64,000 nt of DNA from Halomonas socia (GTDB taxonomy: Bacteria; Pseudomonadota; Gammaproteobacteria; Pseudomonadales; Halomonadaceae): contig NZ_CP048812.1 in assembly GCF_010977575.1 (NCBI RefSeq), positions 868,001 to 932,000 of the forward strand, written 5' to 3'. The position numbers and the translations under genes are program-made. The first letter of the stretch is position 1, and each line of letters starts with the position of its first letter. Of the stretch, positions 50,032 to 60,728 are shown piece after piece. Below the pieces are notes generated by a model. It was not told the origin of the DNA and made no database searches. It was given only the letters and a program-made list of their open reading frames with translations.

Positions 50032-52866
50032 TCAGGCATAGCGCCGGGTTTCACCCGGGCCGTCGGGCAGGTTGCTGATACAGCGCCCGCACAGCTCGGG
50101 GTGCTCGGGATGGCTGCCCACGTCCTCGCGGTGGTGCCAGCAGCGGTCGCACTTGCTGTGCGCGCTGGCGACCACGGCCACCTTGAGGGTGTCCAGTTCG
50201 GTGGCCTCGGCATCGGTGCCGTCAGCGAGCGGCGCTAGGTGCACGTCGCTGGTCAGCAGCACGAAACGCAGCTCGTCTCTCAGCTTAGCCAGCGTGTGGC
50301 GCAGGCCGTCGTCGACGTAGAGGGTCACCTCGGCGGCCAGGCCGCTCTTGATCTGCTTGGCGTTGCGCGCGTCTTCCAAGCACTTGTTGACCGCCTGTTT
50401 GACCTCGAGCACCTGCTCCCAGAAGTCGCGACCCAGCGACGCGTCGTCGGCCAGGGTGGCAAGGCCTGCGTAGTACTCCTCGAGCAGCACGCTGTCGGCG
50501 CGCTTACCGGGGATGTGCTCGTAGATCTCCTCGGCAGTGAACGACAGGATCGGCGCCACCCAGCGCGACAGCGCCTCGACCGCATGATAGAGCGCGGTCT
50601 GGCAGCTGCGGCGGGCCAGCGAGTCGGCCTGGGTGGTGTACTGGCGATCCTTGATCACGTCGAGGTAGAAGCCGCCCAGCTCGCGGGAGCAGAAGGTGTG
50701 CACCTGCTGGTAGACATCGAGGAAGCGGTACTCGTCATAGGCGGTCTGGATACGCGCCTGCAACTGGGCGGCACGGTCGACCACCCACTGGTCCAGCGCC
50801 AGCATGTCATCGAAGGCCACCGCGTCGCGCTCGGGATCGAAGCCGTTGAGGTTGCTGAGCAGGAAGCGCGCGGTGTTGCGGATACGCCGGTAGACGTCGG
50901 CGGTGCGCTTGAGGATCTCGTCGGAGACCGCCATCTCGCCGGAGTAGTCGGTGGAGGCCACCCACAGCCGCAGGATATCGGCGCCGAGCTTGTCCATCAC
51001 CTCCTGGGGCGCGACCACGTTGCCCACCGACTTGGACATCTTGCGGCCCTGGGCATCGACGGTGAAGCCATGGGTGAGCAGGCCGCGATACGGCGGGTGG
51101 CCATCGATGGCGCAGCCGGTCAGCAGCGAGGAGTGGAACCAGCCGCGGTGCTGGTCGGAGCCCTCGAGGTAGAGGTCGGCGCGCGGGCCCTCGGTATGGC
51201 CGAGCTGGTGGGAATCGCGCAGCACGTGCCAGTGGGTGGTGCCGGAGTCGAACCACACGTCGAGGGTATCGGTGACCTTGTCGTAGTCGGCGGCCTCGGC
51301 GCCGAGCAGCTCGGCGGCATCGAGGCGGAACCAGGCGTCGATGCCCTCCTTCTCGACGCGGCTTGCCACCTCTTCCATCAGCTCGACGGTACGCGGGTGC
51401 AGCTCGCCGCTGGCCTTGTGCAGGAAGAACGGGATTGGCACGCCCCAGTTGCGCTGGCGCGAGATGCACCAATCGGGACGATTGGCGATCATCGAGTGCA
51501 ACCGCGCCTTGCCCCAGGCGGGGGTGAACTGGGTCGCCTCGATGCCGTCTAGGGCGCGCTGGCGCAGGGTCTTGCCATCGCTGCCCTCGAGATCCATGCC
51601 AACGAACCACTGCGCCGTGGCGCGGTAGATCACCGGGGTCTTGTGGCGCCAGCAGTGCATGTAGCTGTGGGTGATGGTCTTGTGGGCCATCAGCGCGTTG
51701 ACGTCGGCGAGCTTCTCGACGATCTGCGGATTGGCCTTCCAGATCATCTGGCCGCCGAAGAACGGCAGGTCGTCGGCGTAGACACCGTTGCCCTGCACCG
51801 GGCTCTTGATCTCATCGAAGCTCATGCCGTGGGCGCGGCAGGTGACGAAGTCGTCGACCCCGTAGGCCGGCGCCGAGTGCACGATGCCGGTGCTGCCCAC
51901 CTCGGACTCGACGTAGTCGGCGAGATACACCGGTGACAGGCGATCGTAGAGCGGATGGCGGAAGTCGATCAGGTCCAGCGAGGCGCCCTTGGCGGTAGCG
52001 ATCACCTCGCCGCTGAGGCCGAAGCGCTCCAGGCAGCTCTCGACCAAGTTGGCGGCCAGCAGCAGCAGGCGCTGGCCAACGTCGACCAGCGCGTAGTCGA
52101 ACTCGGGATGCACGTTGAGCGCCTGGTTGGCGGGGATGGTCCAGGGCGTGGTGGTCCAGATCACGATGGCGGCCGGCTTGGGCAGCTGGCCCAGCCCGAA
52201 GGCGGCGGCCAGCTTGTCGTCGTCGGCGCAGGGGAAGGCCACGTCGATGGCGTCGGACTGCTTGTCCTGATACTCCACCTCGGCCTCGGCCAGCGCCGAG
52301 CCGCAGTCGAAGCACCAGTTGACCGGCTTGAGCCCCTTGAACACATAGCCGCCCTTGACCATCTCGGCCAGGGCGCGGATCTCGCCGGCCTCGTTGGCGT
52401 AATCCATGGTCTTGTAGGGGTGCTTCCAGTCGCCGATCACTCCCAGGCGGATGAAGTCGCGCAGCTGCTCCTGAATCTGCTCGCTGGCATACTCGCGGCA
52501 CAGGCCGCGGGCCTTTTCGGGGTCGAGGTGCTTGCCGTGGGTGGTCTCGACCTTGTGCTCGATGGGCAGGCCGTGGCAGTCCCAGCCCGGCACGTAGGGC
52601 GCATCGAAACCGGCCAGGCTCTTCGACTTGACGATGATGTCCTTGAGGATCTTGTTGACCGCGTGGCCGATATGGATGCTGCCGTTGGCGTAGGGAGGGC
52701 CGTCGTGGAGCACGAAGCTCTCGCGGCCGCGGCGCTCGTCGCGCAGCCGCTGGTTGATATCCAGCTGCTCCCAGCGCGCCACCCGGTCGGGTTCGCGCTT
52801 GGGCAGCATGCCGCGCATCGGGAAGTCGGTTTCGGGCAGGTTCAGGGTGTGCTTGTAGTCGCTCAT
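50032..52866 (-). CDS. ileS: Isoleucyl-tRNA synthetase
   Basis: A 944-residue class I synthetase. HIGH motif in [18 protein letters not shown] near residue 60, KMSKS motif in [10 protein letters not shown] near 605, and a C-terminal zinc ribbon ([12 protein letters not shown] ... LCGRCISNL). The long editing domain CP1 (about 190-400) is complete. The start overlaps the ribF stop by four bases, so ribF and ileS are coupled, as in E. coli. Confidence 0.99.
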   Translation of the reverse strand: MSDYKHTLNLPETDFPMRGMLPKREPDRVARWEQLDINQRLRDERRGRESFVLHDGPPYANGSIHIGHAVNKILKDIIVKSKSLAGFDAPYVPGWDCHGLPIEHKVETTHGKHLDPEKARGLCREYASEQIQEQLRDFIRLGVIGDWKHPYKTMDYANEAGEIRALAEMVKGGYVFKGLKPVNWCFDCGSALAEAEVEYQDKQSDAIDVAFPCADDDKLAAAFGLGQLPKPAAIVIWTTTPWTIPANQALNVHPEFDYALVDVGQRLLLLAANLVESCLERFGLSGEVIATAKGASLDLIDFRHPLYDRLSPVYLADYVESEVGSTGIVHSAPAYGVDDFVTCRAHGMSFDEIKSPVQGNGVYADDLPFFGGQMIWKANPQIVEKLADVNALMAHKTITHSYMHCWRHKTPVIYRATAQWFVGMDLEGSDGKTLRQRALDGIEATQFTPAWGKARLHSMIANRPDWCISRQRNWGVPIPFFLHKASGELHPRTVELMEEVASRVEKEGIDAWFRLDAAELLGAEAADYDKVTDTLDVWFDSGTTHWHVLRDSHQLGHTEGPRADLYLEGSDQHRGWFHSSLLTGCAIDGHPPYRGLLTHGFTVDAQGRKMSKSVGNVVAPQEVMDKLGADILRLWVASTDYSGEMAVSDEILKRTADVYRRIRNTARFLLSNLNGFDPERDAVAFDDMLALDQWVVDRAAQLQARIQTAYDEYRFLDVYQQVHTFCSRELGGFYLDVIKDRQYTTQADSLARRSCQTALYHAVEALSRWVAPILSFTAEEIYEHIPGKRADSVLLEEYYAGLATLADDASLGRDFWEQVLEVKQAVNKCLEDARNAKQIKSGLAAEVTLYVDDGLRHTLAKLRDELRFVLLTSDVHLAPLADGTDAEATELDTLKVAVVASAHSKCDRCWHHREDVGSHPEHPELCGRCISNLPDGPGETRRYA

Positions 52867-53909
52867 GAGTATCCGTCAGCGTCGCGCCCGGCAGCCGCAT
52901 CGGCGGCCGAGGAGTCGTAAGTCGCAGCCTCGCGCGCCAGCGGCGCCGATGCCAGGGGAAGAGTGTCGTCGAGCCCGCCAGCATGGCGGGCAAAGTAGCG
53001 CCGCGCCTGGGCCTGGTCGCGGGCAATCTGGGCCTTGAGCGGCGCGAGGCCATCGAAGCGTATCTCGCCGCGCAACCGGGCGCAGGGCACCACCGTCAGC
53101 CGCGCACCGTAGAGGTCGCCGTCGAAGTCGAACAGGTGCACCTCGAGTACCGGACGTGTGCTGCCCATGGTGGGGCGCCAGCCGACGTTGGCCACCCCGG
53201 GCAGGCGGCGCCCGTCGGGCAGCGTGACCACCACCGCGTAGACCCCGCGCAGCGCCAGCGGCAGGCGCAGCAGCGGCAGGTTGGCGGTGGGCACGCCGAT
53301 GGTGCGCCCCAGCTGCTGGTCGCGCACCACCCGGCCGCTCAGCGCATAGGGCCGGCCCAGCATACGCTCGGCCTGGTCGAAGTTGCCGCTGGCCAGCAGG
53401 GTGCGCACCCGGGTGCTGGAGACCCGTTCGTCATCGAGCGCGAAGGTACGGGTGTGCTCGACGCCCACGCCGCGCTCGGCGCCGACCTCGGCGAGTAGCG
53501 CGAAGTCGCCGCTGCGGTCGCAGCCAAAGCGGAAGTCATCGCCTACCACCAGGTGCTTCACGTCGAGGCCGTCGAGCAGCACACGGTCGATGAACTGCTG
53601 GGCGGTGAGGCTGCGCAGCGCGTCGTTGAACGGCAGGCAGAGCACGAAGTCGGCGCCGTGGGCGTCGAGCAGGGCGACCTTGTCGCGCAGCCGGGTCAGC
53701 CGCGGCGGCGCCTGGTCGCCGGCGAAGTACTCCCGCGGCTGCGGCTCGAAAACCACCACGGTCACCGGCACGCCGAGCACGCGAGCGCGCTCGCGGCACT
53801 GCTCGAGAATCGCCTGGTGGCCGCGGTGGACGCCATCGAAGTTACCGATGGTCGCCACGCAGCCGCGATGCTCGTCGCGCAGATTGTGCAATCCTCGAAT
53901 CAGTTGCAT
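52863..53909 (-). CDS. ribF: Bifunctional riboflavin kinase/FAD synthetase
   Basis: A 348-residue enzyme making FMN and then FAD. The N-terminal adenylyltransferase domain has [19 protein letters not shown] at about residues 20-38 and the [13 protein letters not shown] motif near 168; the C-terminal kinase domain has GVPTANLPL and [12 protein letters not shown] Gln/Arg-rich tail and [17 protein letters not shown] end extend beyond the usual length by about 20-30 residues. Confidence 0.97.
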   Translation of the reverse strand: MQLIRGLHNLRDEHRGCVATIGNFDGVHRGHQAILEQCRERARVLGVPVTVVVFEPQPREYFAGDQAPPRLTRLRDKVALLDAHGADFVLCLPFNDALRSLTAQQFIDRVLLDGLDVKHLVVGDDFRFGCDRSGDFALLAEVGAERGVGVEHTRTFALDDERVSSTRVRTLLASGNFDQAERMLGRPYALSGRVVRDQQLGRTIGVPTANLPLLRLPLALRGVYAVVVTLPDGRRLPGVANVGWRPTMGSTRPVLEVHLFDFDGDLYGARLTVVPCARLRGEIRFDGLAPLKAQIARDQAQARRYFARHAGGLDDTLPLASAPLAREAATYDSSAADAAAGRDADGYS

Positions 53910-54064
53910 GCGTTGCTCGCGTACTCCGTGCCGATAACCTCAGCGAATAAAACCATCGATTATAGCGGCCCATACTACGGCCGCCTATGCCGCCGATCAG
54001 TTGGCCGCTTGGGACTGATCTACCGGCGTCCCCCGCCGATGGCTGTTTCGATCACTCTGGCCGC

Positions 54065-55672
54065 TTAACCATTTAACTTGAACTGGCTGGGCCGCACGCC
54101 CAGCGCCAGCAGCCAGGCGAAATAGGCCCCGGCGCCGGCCACCACCAGGGTCGCCAGCCAGCCGACTCGGGTCCAGACGCCCCAGCCCAGCCAGGCCTGC
54201 CAGTCCGGCGCCAGCCCCCACAGCAGCGCGCCCATCACCGCACAGCCGCCGCCCAGCTGCAGCGCGAAGCGCCCCCAGCCGGGCTGGAACGTCAGCACCC
54301 CTTCGCGGCGCAGCAGATAGCCCAGCAGCCCGGCGTTCATGAACGCTGACAGCGCCGTGGCCAGCGCCAGGCCGGCATGCGCCAGCGGCCAGATCAGGAT
54401 CAGGTTGAAGACCATGTTGGCCGCCATGGCGATGATCCCGACCTTGACCGGGGTCTTGGTGTTCTGGCGAGCGAAGAAGCCCGGCGCCAGCACCTTGATC
54501 AGCATGAAGGCGACCAGCCCCAGCGAGTAGGCGCGCAGGCTCATCGCCGCCATGCGGATGTCGTGTTCGGTCATGGCGCCATAGTGGAACAGCGAGATCA
54601 ACAGCGGCTCGGCCAGCAGCACCAGCGCCAGCGCCGCCGGCAACCCTAGCAGTAGCACTGCGCGGATCGCCCAGTCGAGCATTCGCGAAAAATGCTGCGG
54701 CGACTGCTCGGCGTGACGCTTGGAGAGCGCCGGCAGGATCACCGTGCCGATGGCGATGCCGAACACCCCCAGCGGCAGCTCCACCAGGCGGTCGGAGTAG
54801 TAGAGCCAGGAGACGCTGCCCGGTGTCAGCAGCGAGGCCAGCACGGTATCCAGCAGCAGGTTGATCTGCGATACCGAGACCCCGAACAGCGCCGGCGCCA
54901 TCAGCAGCAGGATGCGCTTGACGCCGCTGTGGGCGAAGTTCGGCCAGGGCCGCGGCATCAACCCCAGGCGCACCAGGAACGGCACCTGGAAGGCCAGCTG
55001 CGCCATGCCGGCGATCAGCACCCCCCAGGCCAGCGCCATGGCCGGCTCGCTCATCAGCGGCGTCAGCAGCACCGCCGCGCCAATCAACGACAGGTTGAGC
55101 AGCACCGGCGTGAAGGCCGGGATGGCGAAGCGGTTCCAGGTGTTGAGCACGCTGCCGGAGAAGGCGGTCAGCGAGATCAACAGCAGATAGGGGAAGGTCA
55201 GCCGCAGCATGTCGGCGGTCAGCGCCAGCTTGTCCGGGTCGCGCCCGAAGCCCGGGGCAAACACCCACACCAGCCAGGGCGCGGCAAACATCGCCAGCGC
55301 CGTGATCAACAGCAGCACCACCGCCAGACTGCCGGCCACCGCGTCGAGCAGCTCGCGCACCTCCTCGCGACTGTTGCGTGCGGCGTACTCCGAGAGCACC
55401 GGGATAAAGGCCTGGTTGAAGGCGCCCTCGGCAAACAGCCGGCGCATGAAGTTGGGGATCTTGAAGGCCACGAAGAAGGCATCGGCGCCGTTGCCGGCGC
55501 CGAACAGCGCGGCCACTACCACGTCGCGGGCCAGGCCCATGACCCGCGACAGCATGGTCATGGCACTGACGATTAGCCCCGAACGCATCAGCCCGACCCG
55601 CGCCGGTGGCTGAGCGCCCGCGGCGGGAGTTGGGTGGGGCGGCGGCTGAGATGAGGAGTCGTCGTTGGCCAC
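54065..55672 (-). CDS. murJ: Lipid II flippase MurJ
   Basis: A 535-residue MOP-superfamily transporter of 13-14 helices that moves lipid II across the inner membrane. The N-terminal motif SRVMGLARDVVVAALFGAGNGADAFFVAFKIPNFMRRLFAEGAF is conserved in MurJ/MviN. The cytoplasmic N-terminal tail is extended and Ser/Pro rich. The start is a GTG at 55672; ATG codons lie further in (for example before RSGLIVSAMTM). Confidence 0.97.
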   Translation of the reverse strand: MANDDSSSQPPPHPTPAAGAQPPARVGLMRSGLIVSAMTMLSRVMGLARDVVVAALFGAGNGADAFFVAFKIPNFMRRLFAEGAFNQAFIPVLSEYAARNSREEVRELLDAVAGSLAVVLLLITALAMFAAPWLVWVFAPGFGRDPDKLALTADMLRLTFPYLLLISLTAFSGSVLNTWNRFAIPAFTPVLLNLSLIGAAVLLTPLMSEPAMALAWGVLIAGMAQLAFQVPFLVRLGLMPRPWPNFAHSGVKRILLLMAPALFGVSVSQINLLLDTVLASLLTPGSVSWLYYSDRLVELPLGVFGIAIGTVILPALSKRHAEQSPQHFSRMLDWAIRAVLLLGLPAALALVLLAEPLLISLFHYGAMTEHDIRMAAMSLRAYSLGLVAFMLIKVLAPGFFARQNTKTPVKVGIIAMAANMVFNLILIWPLAHAGLALATALSAFMNAGLLGYLLRREGVLTFQPGWGRFALQLGGGCAVMGALLWGLAPDWQAWLGWGVWTRVGWLATLVVAGAGAYFAWLLALGVRPSQFKLNG

Positions 55673-55716
55673 GTCGAGGCGTCACTTCCAGGGCTGATGA
55701 ATAGCGGAACCAGGCA

Positions 55717-55740
55717 CAAAAAAACCGGCCGCAGCCGGTT
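55717..55740 (-). terminator. Terminator of rpsT
   Basis: AACCGGC (55723-55729) pairs with GCCGGTT (55734-55740), and on the minus strand it is followed by TTTTTTTG. It lies 21 bases past the rpsT stop, between rpsT and murJ. Confidence 0.92.
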
Positions 55741-55761
55741 CTTTTGCAGAGAGCGTCCGGC

Positions 55762-56028
55762 TTACGCAGCCAGCGCCTTAATTCGCTTGTTCAAGCGGCT
55801 CTTCATGCGCGCAGCTTTCTTCTTGGACAGCACGTCCTTGTCGGCGATGCGGTCGATGACCGGCTGCGCCTGCTTGAAGGCGTCCATGGCCTGGGCGTGG
55901 TCGCCGCCGTTGATGGCCTTGATGACGCGCTTGACATAGGTGCGAACCATGCTGCGCTGGCTGGCCTTGAGGACGCGACGGTTCTCGGCCTGACGGGCGC
56001 GCTTACGGGCTTGCTTGCTGTTAGCCAC
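55762..56028 (-). CDS. rpsT: 30S ribosomal protein S20
   Basis: An 88-residue basic, helical protein that binds 16S rRNA. The start MANSKQARKRARQAENRRVLKASQRSMVRTYVKRV and the end KKKAARMKSRLNKRIKALAA are conserved S20 ends. It is followed by a clear terminator, and read on the minus strand murJ lies after it, as in many gammaproteobacteria. Confidence 0.98.
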   Translation of the reverse strand: MANSKQARKRARQAENRRVLKASQRSMVRTYVKRVIKAINGGDHAQAMDAFKQAQPVIDRIADKDVLSKKKAARMKSRLNKRIKALAA

Positions 56029-56218
56029 TTACTGTCTCCTTGGAGAATTATTTCACCGACTTACGGTAACTAGTTGACCAAGCTGGGATTATGCTACCAC
56101 TCCCAACCGGTTTGGCCGTACTGGGTTGCACTCAACCACCGGGCCGTGTCTGAGAGGATGGCATATCCTATCATGCTGTTGGCGCGCGTGCTACTGCGAA
56201 ACCCGCACGGCACGGGCC

Positions 56219-57370
56219 TCACAGCACCACCAGGTTGTCGCGATGGATCAGCTCCGGGGCTTCCATGTAGCCGAGCAGCGCCTCGATCTGATGACTCGGC
56301 TTGCCGAGCAGCCGTGCGGCGTCCTCGGCGCCGTAGTTGACCAGCCCCTTGGCGACCCGCTCGCCGTGCTCATCGACGCACACCACCATGTCGCCGCGCA
56401 CGAAGCTGCCGCTGACCGCAGTGACCCCCACCGGCAGCAGGCTCGAGCCGCGCCCACGCAGCACCTTGACCGCCCCGGCATCCAGGGTCAGGCTACCGCG
56501 CACCTGCAGCTGCCCGGCCAGCCAGCGCTTGCGCGCGGCGAGCGGCGCCTGCTCGGGGCGCAGCAGGGTGCCCAGCCGCTCGCCCTCGATCAGCCGCGTC
56601 AGCACCTCAGGCTGGCGGCCACTGGCGATCGCCGTGACCGCGCCGGAGCGCGCCGCCAGCTTGGCCGCCAGTACCTTGGTGGTCATGCCGCCGCGCCCCA
56701 GCGCACCGCCGCCGCCGGCCATCGCTGCCAGCGCCGGATCGCCGGCGCGGCCCTCGTGGATCAGCTTGGCGGTCGGGTCGTGGCGCGGATCGGCGTCGAA
56801 CAGCCCCTCCTGGTCGGTGAGGATCACCAGCGCATCCGCCTCGAGCAGATTGGCGACCAGCGCACCGAGGGTGTCGTTGTCGCCGAAGCGGATCTCGTCG
56901 GTGACCACGGTGTCGTTCTCGTTGACCACCGGCACCACCCGCAGGTCGACCAGGGTACGCAGCGCCGAGCGCGCATTGAGGTAGCGCTTGCGGTTGGAGA
57001 GGTCGTCGTGGGTCAGCAGGATCTGCGCGGTGAGCAGGTCGTGGCGGGCGAAGTGGCCCTCGTAGCACTCGGTGAGGCCGTTCTGGCCCACCGCCGCGGC
57101 GGCCTGGAGTTCATGCACCGCCGAGGGCCGCACCTGCCAACCCAGCCGCACCATGCCCGCCGCTACCGCGCCGGACGACACCAGCACCACCTCGATACCG
57201 CGGCGATGCAGCTCGGCGATCTGGTCCACCCAGCCGCCGATGGCCGGCTCGTCGAGGCCACGGCCATCGTTGGTCAGCAGCGCACTGCCAATCTTGACCA
57301 CCACGCGGCGGGCCCCGCTCAGCGCCTCTCGACCGGGCATCTGCTGGTTGCTATCCACTTGGTTCTGCAA
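56219..57370 (-). CDS. proB: Glutamate 5-kinase
   Basis: A 383-residue enzyme, the first step of proline synthesis, which in halophiles also supports osmoprotection. The amino-acid-kinase domain has [19 protein letters not shown] and [15 protein letters not shown] at the start, GTGGM-like [15 protein letters not shown] in the middle, and a C-terminal PUA domain (about 285-370, ending SHQIEALLG). The start is TTG at 57370 with GAGG nine bases upstream; GTG 57358 and ATG 57340 are alternatives. It follows obgE by 40 bases. Confidence 0.95.
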   Translation of the reverse strand: MQNQVDSNQQMPGREALSGARRVVVKIGSALLTNDGRGLDEPAIGGWVDQIAELHRRGIEVVLVSSGAVAAGMVRLGWQVRPSAVHELQAAAAVGQNGLTECYEGHFARHDLLTAQILLTHDDLSNRKRYLNARSALRTLVDLRVVPVVNENDTVVTDEIRFGDNDTLGALVANLLEADALVILTDQEGLFDADPRHDPTAKLIHEGRAGDPALAAMAGGGGALGRGGMTTKVLAAKLAARSGAVTAIASGRQPEVLTRLIEGERLGTLLRPEQAPLAARKRWLAGQLQVRGSLTLDAGAVKVLRGRGSSLLPVGVTAVSGSFVRGDMVVCVDEHGERVAKGLVNYGAEDAARLLGKPSHQIEALLGYMEAPELIHRDNLVVL

Positions 57371-57409
57371 AGCAACGATCCTCGAGTTCAGCGAAACGTG
57401 ACGAGCGGG

Positions 57410-58600
<1,191 letters not shown>

Positions 58601-58635
58601 TCACTCTCCTGACGGGCATGGCCGTCATGATACGC

Positions 58636-58663
58636 AAAAGGCCCCGCCGTGGCGGGGCCTTTT
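58636..58663 (-). terminator. Terminator after rpmA
   Basis: AAAAGGCCCCGCC (58636-58648) pairs with GGCGGGGCCTTTT (58651-58663), loop GT or TG. It lies between rpmA and obgE. The minus strand ends in TTTTGCG. It may only partly stop transcription into obgE. Confidence 0.9.
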
Positions 58664-58683
58664 ACAGCAAGTTCATAGCGCTC

Positions 58684-58941
58684 TCAGGCAGAGACGACGC
58701 TGACGAACTTGCGGTTTTTCGGACCCTTGGTCTCGAACTTGATCACGCCATCGTTCAATGCGAACAGGGTGTGATCACGGCCGAGGCCGACGCCAGTGCC
58801 GGCGTGGAACTTGGTGCCGCGCTGACGCACGATGATGTTGCCAGCGGTCACTACCTGGCCACCAAACAGCTTGACGCCAAGGCGTTTGGATTCGGAATCG
58901 CGGCCGTTGCGCGTGGAGCCGGCTGCCTTCTTATGAGCCAT
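58684..58941 (-). CDS. rpmA: 50S ribosomal protein L27
   Basis: An 85-residue L27. The N-terminus [29 protein letters not shown] and the [25 protein letters not shown] core are conserved. It binds near the peptidyl transferase centre. It follows rplU after 35 bases. Confidence 0.99.
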   Translation of the reverse strand: MAHKKAAGSTRNGRDSESKRLGVKLFGGQVVTAGNIIVRQRGTKFHAGTGVGLGRDHTLFALNDGVIKFETKGPKNRKFVSVVSA

Positions 58942-58976
58942 TGCAAATACCTCGCTCTATCAGGGGGCGTGTCCGC

Positions 58977-59288
58977 TTAGGCGGAGATCCCGGTGATCTT
59001 GACTTCAGTGAACCACTGACGGTGGCCCTGACGCTTCATGTGGTGCTTGCGGCGACGGAACTTGATGATGGTCACCTTGTCGCCACGGCCGTGGGACACG
59101 ACCTCGGCGGCAACCTTGGCGCCATCGACCAGCGGTGCGCCGACCTTGATGTCGTCGCCGTCGCCAACCAGCAGCACCTGGTCGAATTCCAGCGTTTCAC
59201 CGGTGGCGATTTCCAGCTTCTCGAGCTTCAGGGTTTCGCCTTCCTGAACGCGGTACTGCTTGCCACCGCTCTTGATAACTGCATACAT
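58977..59288 (-). CDS. rplU: 50S ribosomal protein L21
   Basis: A 103-residue L21, the usual length. It starts [26 protein letters not shown] and ends [23 protein letters not shown]. The frame is open upstream, but 59288 is the family start. It is first in the rplU-rpmA unit and is driven by the promoter at 59397-59425. Confidence 0.98.
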   Translation of the reverse strand: MYAVIKSGGKQYRVQEGETLKLEKLEIATGETLEFDQVLLVGDGDDIKVGAPLVDGAKVAAEVVSHGRGDKVTIIKFRRRKHHMKRQGHRQWFTEVKITGISA

Positions 59289-59396
59289 GTCGTAACTCTC
59301 CAGACACTCATCGGGGTTGCGCTCTTCATCGGCCTGCGGCGAGTGGCGCCCCTTTTGGCAGCCATCTGACAGGGAGCATGATGAGTTGGGTCGCGG

Positions 59397-59425
59397 ATTA
59401 TAGCCGCCAGGCAAGCGCGACACAA
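59397..59425 (-). promoter_or_regulatory. rplU promoter
   Basis: On the minus strand: -35 TTGTGT (59420-59425), 17-base spacer, -10 TATAAT (59397-59402). The -10 is exact. The leader to rplU is about 100 bases. Confidence 0.82.
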
Positions 59426-59451
59426 GCCCTCCTCGTGGCGCCCATCCTCGC

Positions 59452-59480
59452 TTGACGCCCCCATGGGGCGCCCATAGCAT
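59452..59480 (+). promoter_or_regulatory. ispB promoter
   Basis: -35 TTGACG (59452-59457), 17-base spacer, -10 TAGCAT (59475-59480). It is divergent from the rplU promoter, with about 26 bases between the two -35 elements. The spacer contains a GC-rich dyad (CCCATGGGG). Confidence 0.75.
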
Positions 59481-59545
59481 AACCCTCAATCCAAGGTCGG
59501 CCCGCTTCCGGGCGACAGGCCCCACCTCTTACAAGCAGCGCGCCC

Positions 59546-60520
59546 ATGCAGCCGACAGCATCGCCCCTTCACGCGGCGGTGGCAGAGGATTTCGCCGCCG
59601 TCGACCGCACCATTCTGGCCAAGCTCTCCTCACGAGTGCCACTGGTCGAGTCCATCGCCGGCTATATCGTCGAGAGCGGTGGCAAGCGGCTGCGCCCGCT
59701 GCTGGTGCTGCTCGCCGCCCGCGCCCTGGGCTACGCCGGCGACAAGCACATCACCCTGGCCACGCTGATCGAGTTCATGCACACCTCGACGCTGCTGCAC
59801 GACGACGTGGTCGATGAGTCGCACATGCGCCGCGGCAAGGCCACCGCTAACGACGCCTGGGGCAATGCCCCCTCGGTGCTGGTCGGCGACTTCCTCTATT
59901 CGCGCTCCTTTCAGATGATGGTCGAGGTCGGCTCGATGCGCATCATGGAGGTACTCTCGGCGGCGACCTGCACCATCGCCGAGGGCGAGGTGCTGCAGCT
60001 GACCAACGTCGGCAACCCCGATGTCGACGAAGCCGCTTACTTCGACACCATCCAGGGCAAGACCGCCATGCTGTTCGAGGCCGCCAGCCACAGCGGCGCG
60101 ATCATCGCCGCGGCCGATGCCGAGCAGGAAGCCGCCCTGCAGCACTACGGCCGCTACCTGGGCCTGGCCTTCCAACTGGTCGACGACCTGCTCGACTATC
60201 AGGGCGACGCCGCGGCGATGGGCAAGAACGTCGGCGACGATCTTGCCGAGGGCAAGCCGACCCTGCCGCTGATCCACGCCATGCGCGAGGGCACCCCGGA
60301 GCAGGCCAAACTGATTCGCCAGGCAATCCGCCAGGGCGGCCTCGAGCGGCTCGATGAGGTGCTGGCGATCGTCGACCAGACCGGCGCGCTGACCTACACT
60401 CGCCAGCGTGCCGAGGAGATGTCTGCCAAGGCCCTCGAGCAGCTCGAGCGGCTGCCACCGAGCCGCTATCGCGACAGCATGGCAGAACTGGCGCGACTGG
60501 CCGTGGAACGCACCACCTGA
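59546..60520 (+). CDS. ispB: Octaprenyl diphosphate synthase
   Basis: A 324-residue trans-isoprenyl diphosphate synthase supplying the ubiquinone side chain. The first Asp-rich motif is in LLHDDVVDESHMRRGKATAN near residue 84 and the second in QLVDDLLDYQGDAAAMGKNVGDD near 212. The GGKRLRP substrate motif is at 47-53. Chain length (C40 or other) is inferred from family. It is divergent from rplU, as in E. coli. Confidence 0.96.
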   Translation: MQPTASPLHAAVAEDFAAVDRTILAKLSSRVPLVESIAGYIVESGGKRLRPLLVLLAARALGYAGDKHITLATLIEFMHTSTLLHDDVVDESHMRRGKATANDAWGNAPSVLVGDFLYSRSFQMMVEVGSMRIMEVLSAATCTIAEGEVLQLTNVGNPDVDEAAYFDTIQGKTAMLFEAASHSGAIIAAADAEQEAALQHYGRYLGLAFQLVDDLLDYQGDAAAMGKNVGDDLAEGKPTLPLIHAMREGTPEQAKLIRQAIRQGGLERLDEVLAIVDQTGALTYTRQRAEEMSAKALEQLERLPPSRYRDSMAELARLAVERTT

Positions 60521-60593
60521 GCCGCTTCGACACTTGCATCACGGCACAAAATCCGTATACTTCCGCATCGTTGAGGCGCTAGCCCAACCGCGT

Positions 60594-60670
60594 CGGAGCG
60601 TAGCTCAGCTTGGTAGAGCGCTGCCTTCGGGAGGCAGAGGTCGTAGGTTCGAATCCTGTCGCTCCGACCA
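60594..60670 (+). tRNA. tRNA-Pro (CGG anticodon)
   Basis: A 77-nt cloverleaf: acceptor CGGAGCG pairing CGCTCCG, D arm TAGCTCAGCTTGGTAGAGCG, anticodon stem CTGCC/GGCAG with loop TTCGGGA (CGG), T arm GTAGGTTCGAATCCTGT, and encoded ACCA. It lies 73 bases after ispB and is followed by its own terminator. Confidence 0.97.
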
Positions 60671-60678
60671 GAATATCC

Positions 60679-60710
60679 AAACGCCCTGCGATCACTCGCG
60701 GGGCGTTTTC
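60679..60710 (+). terminator. Terminator of tRNA-Pro
   Basis: AACGCCC (60680-60686) pairs with GGGCGTT (60700-60706), with an inner GCG/CGC extension, followed by TTTTCGTTTT. It starts within 10 bases of the tRNA end. Confidence 0.88.
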
Positions 60711-60728
60711 GTTTTGACCGTTTGGCCG

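Noticed and set aside
53997..55685. A 562-codon open frame overlapping murJ on the same strand
   Set aside because: It is the alternative frame of murJ, Gly/Ala/Arg rich, without membrane helices or motifs.
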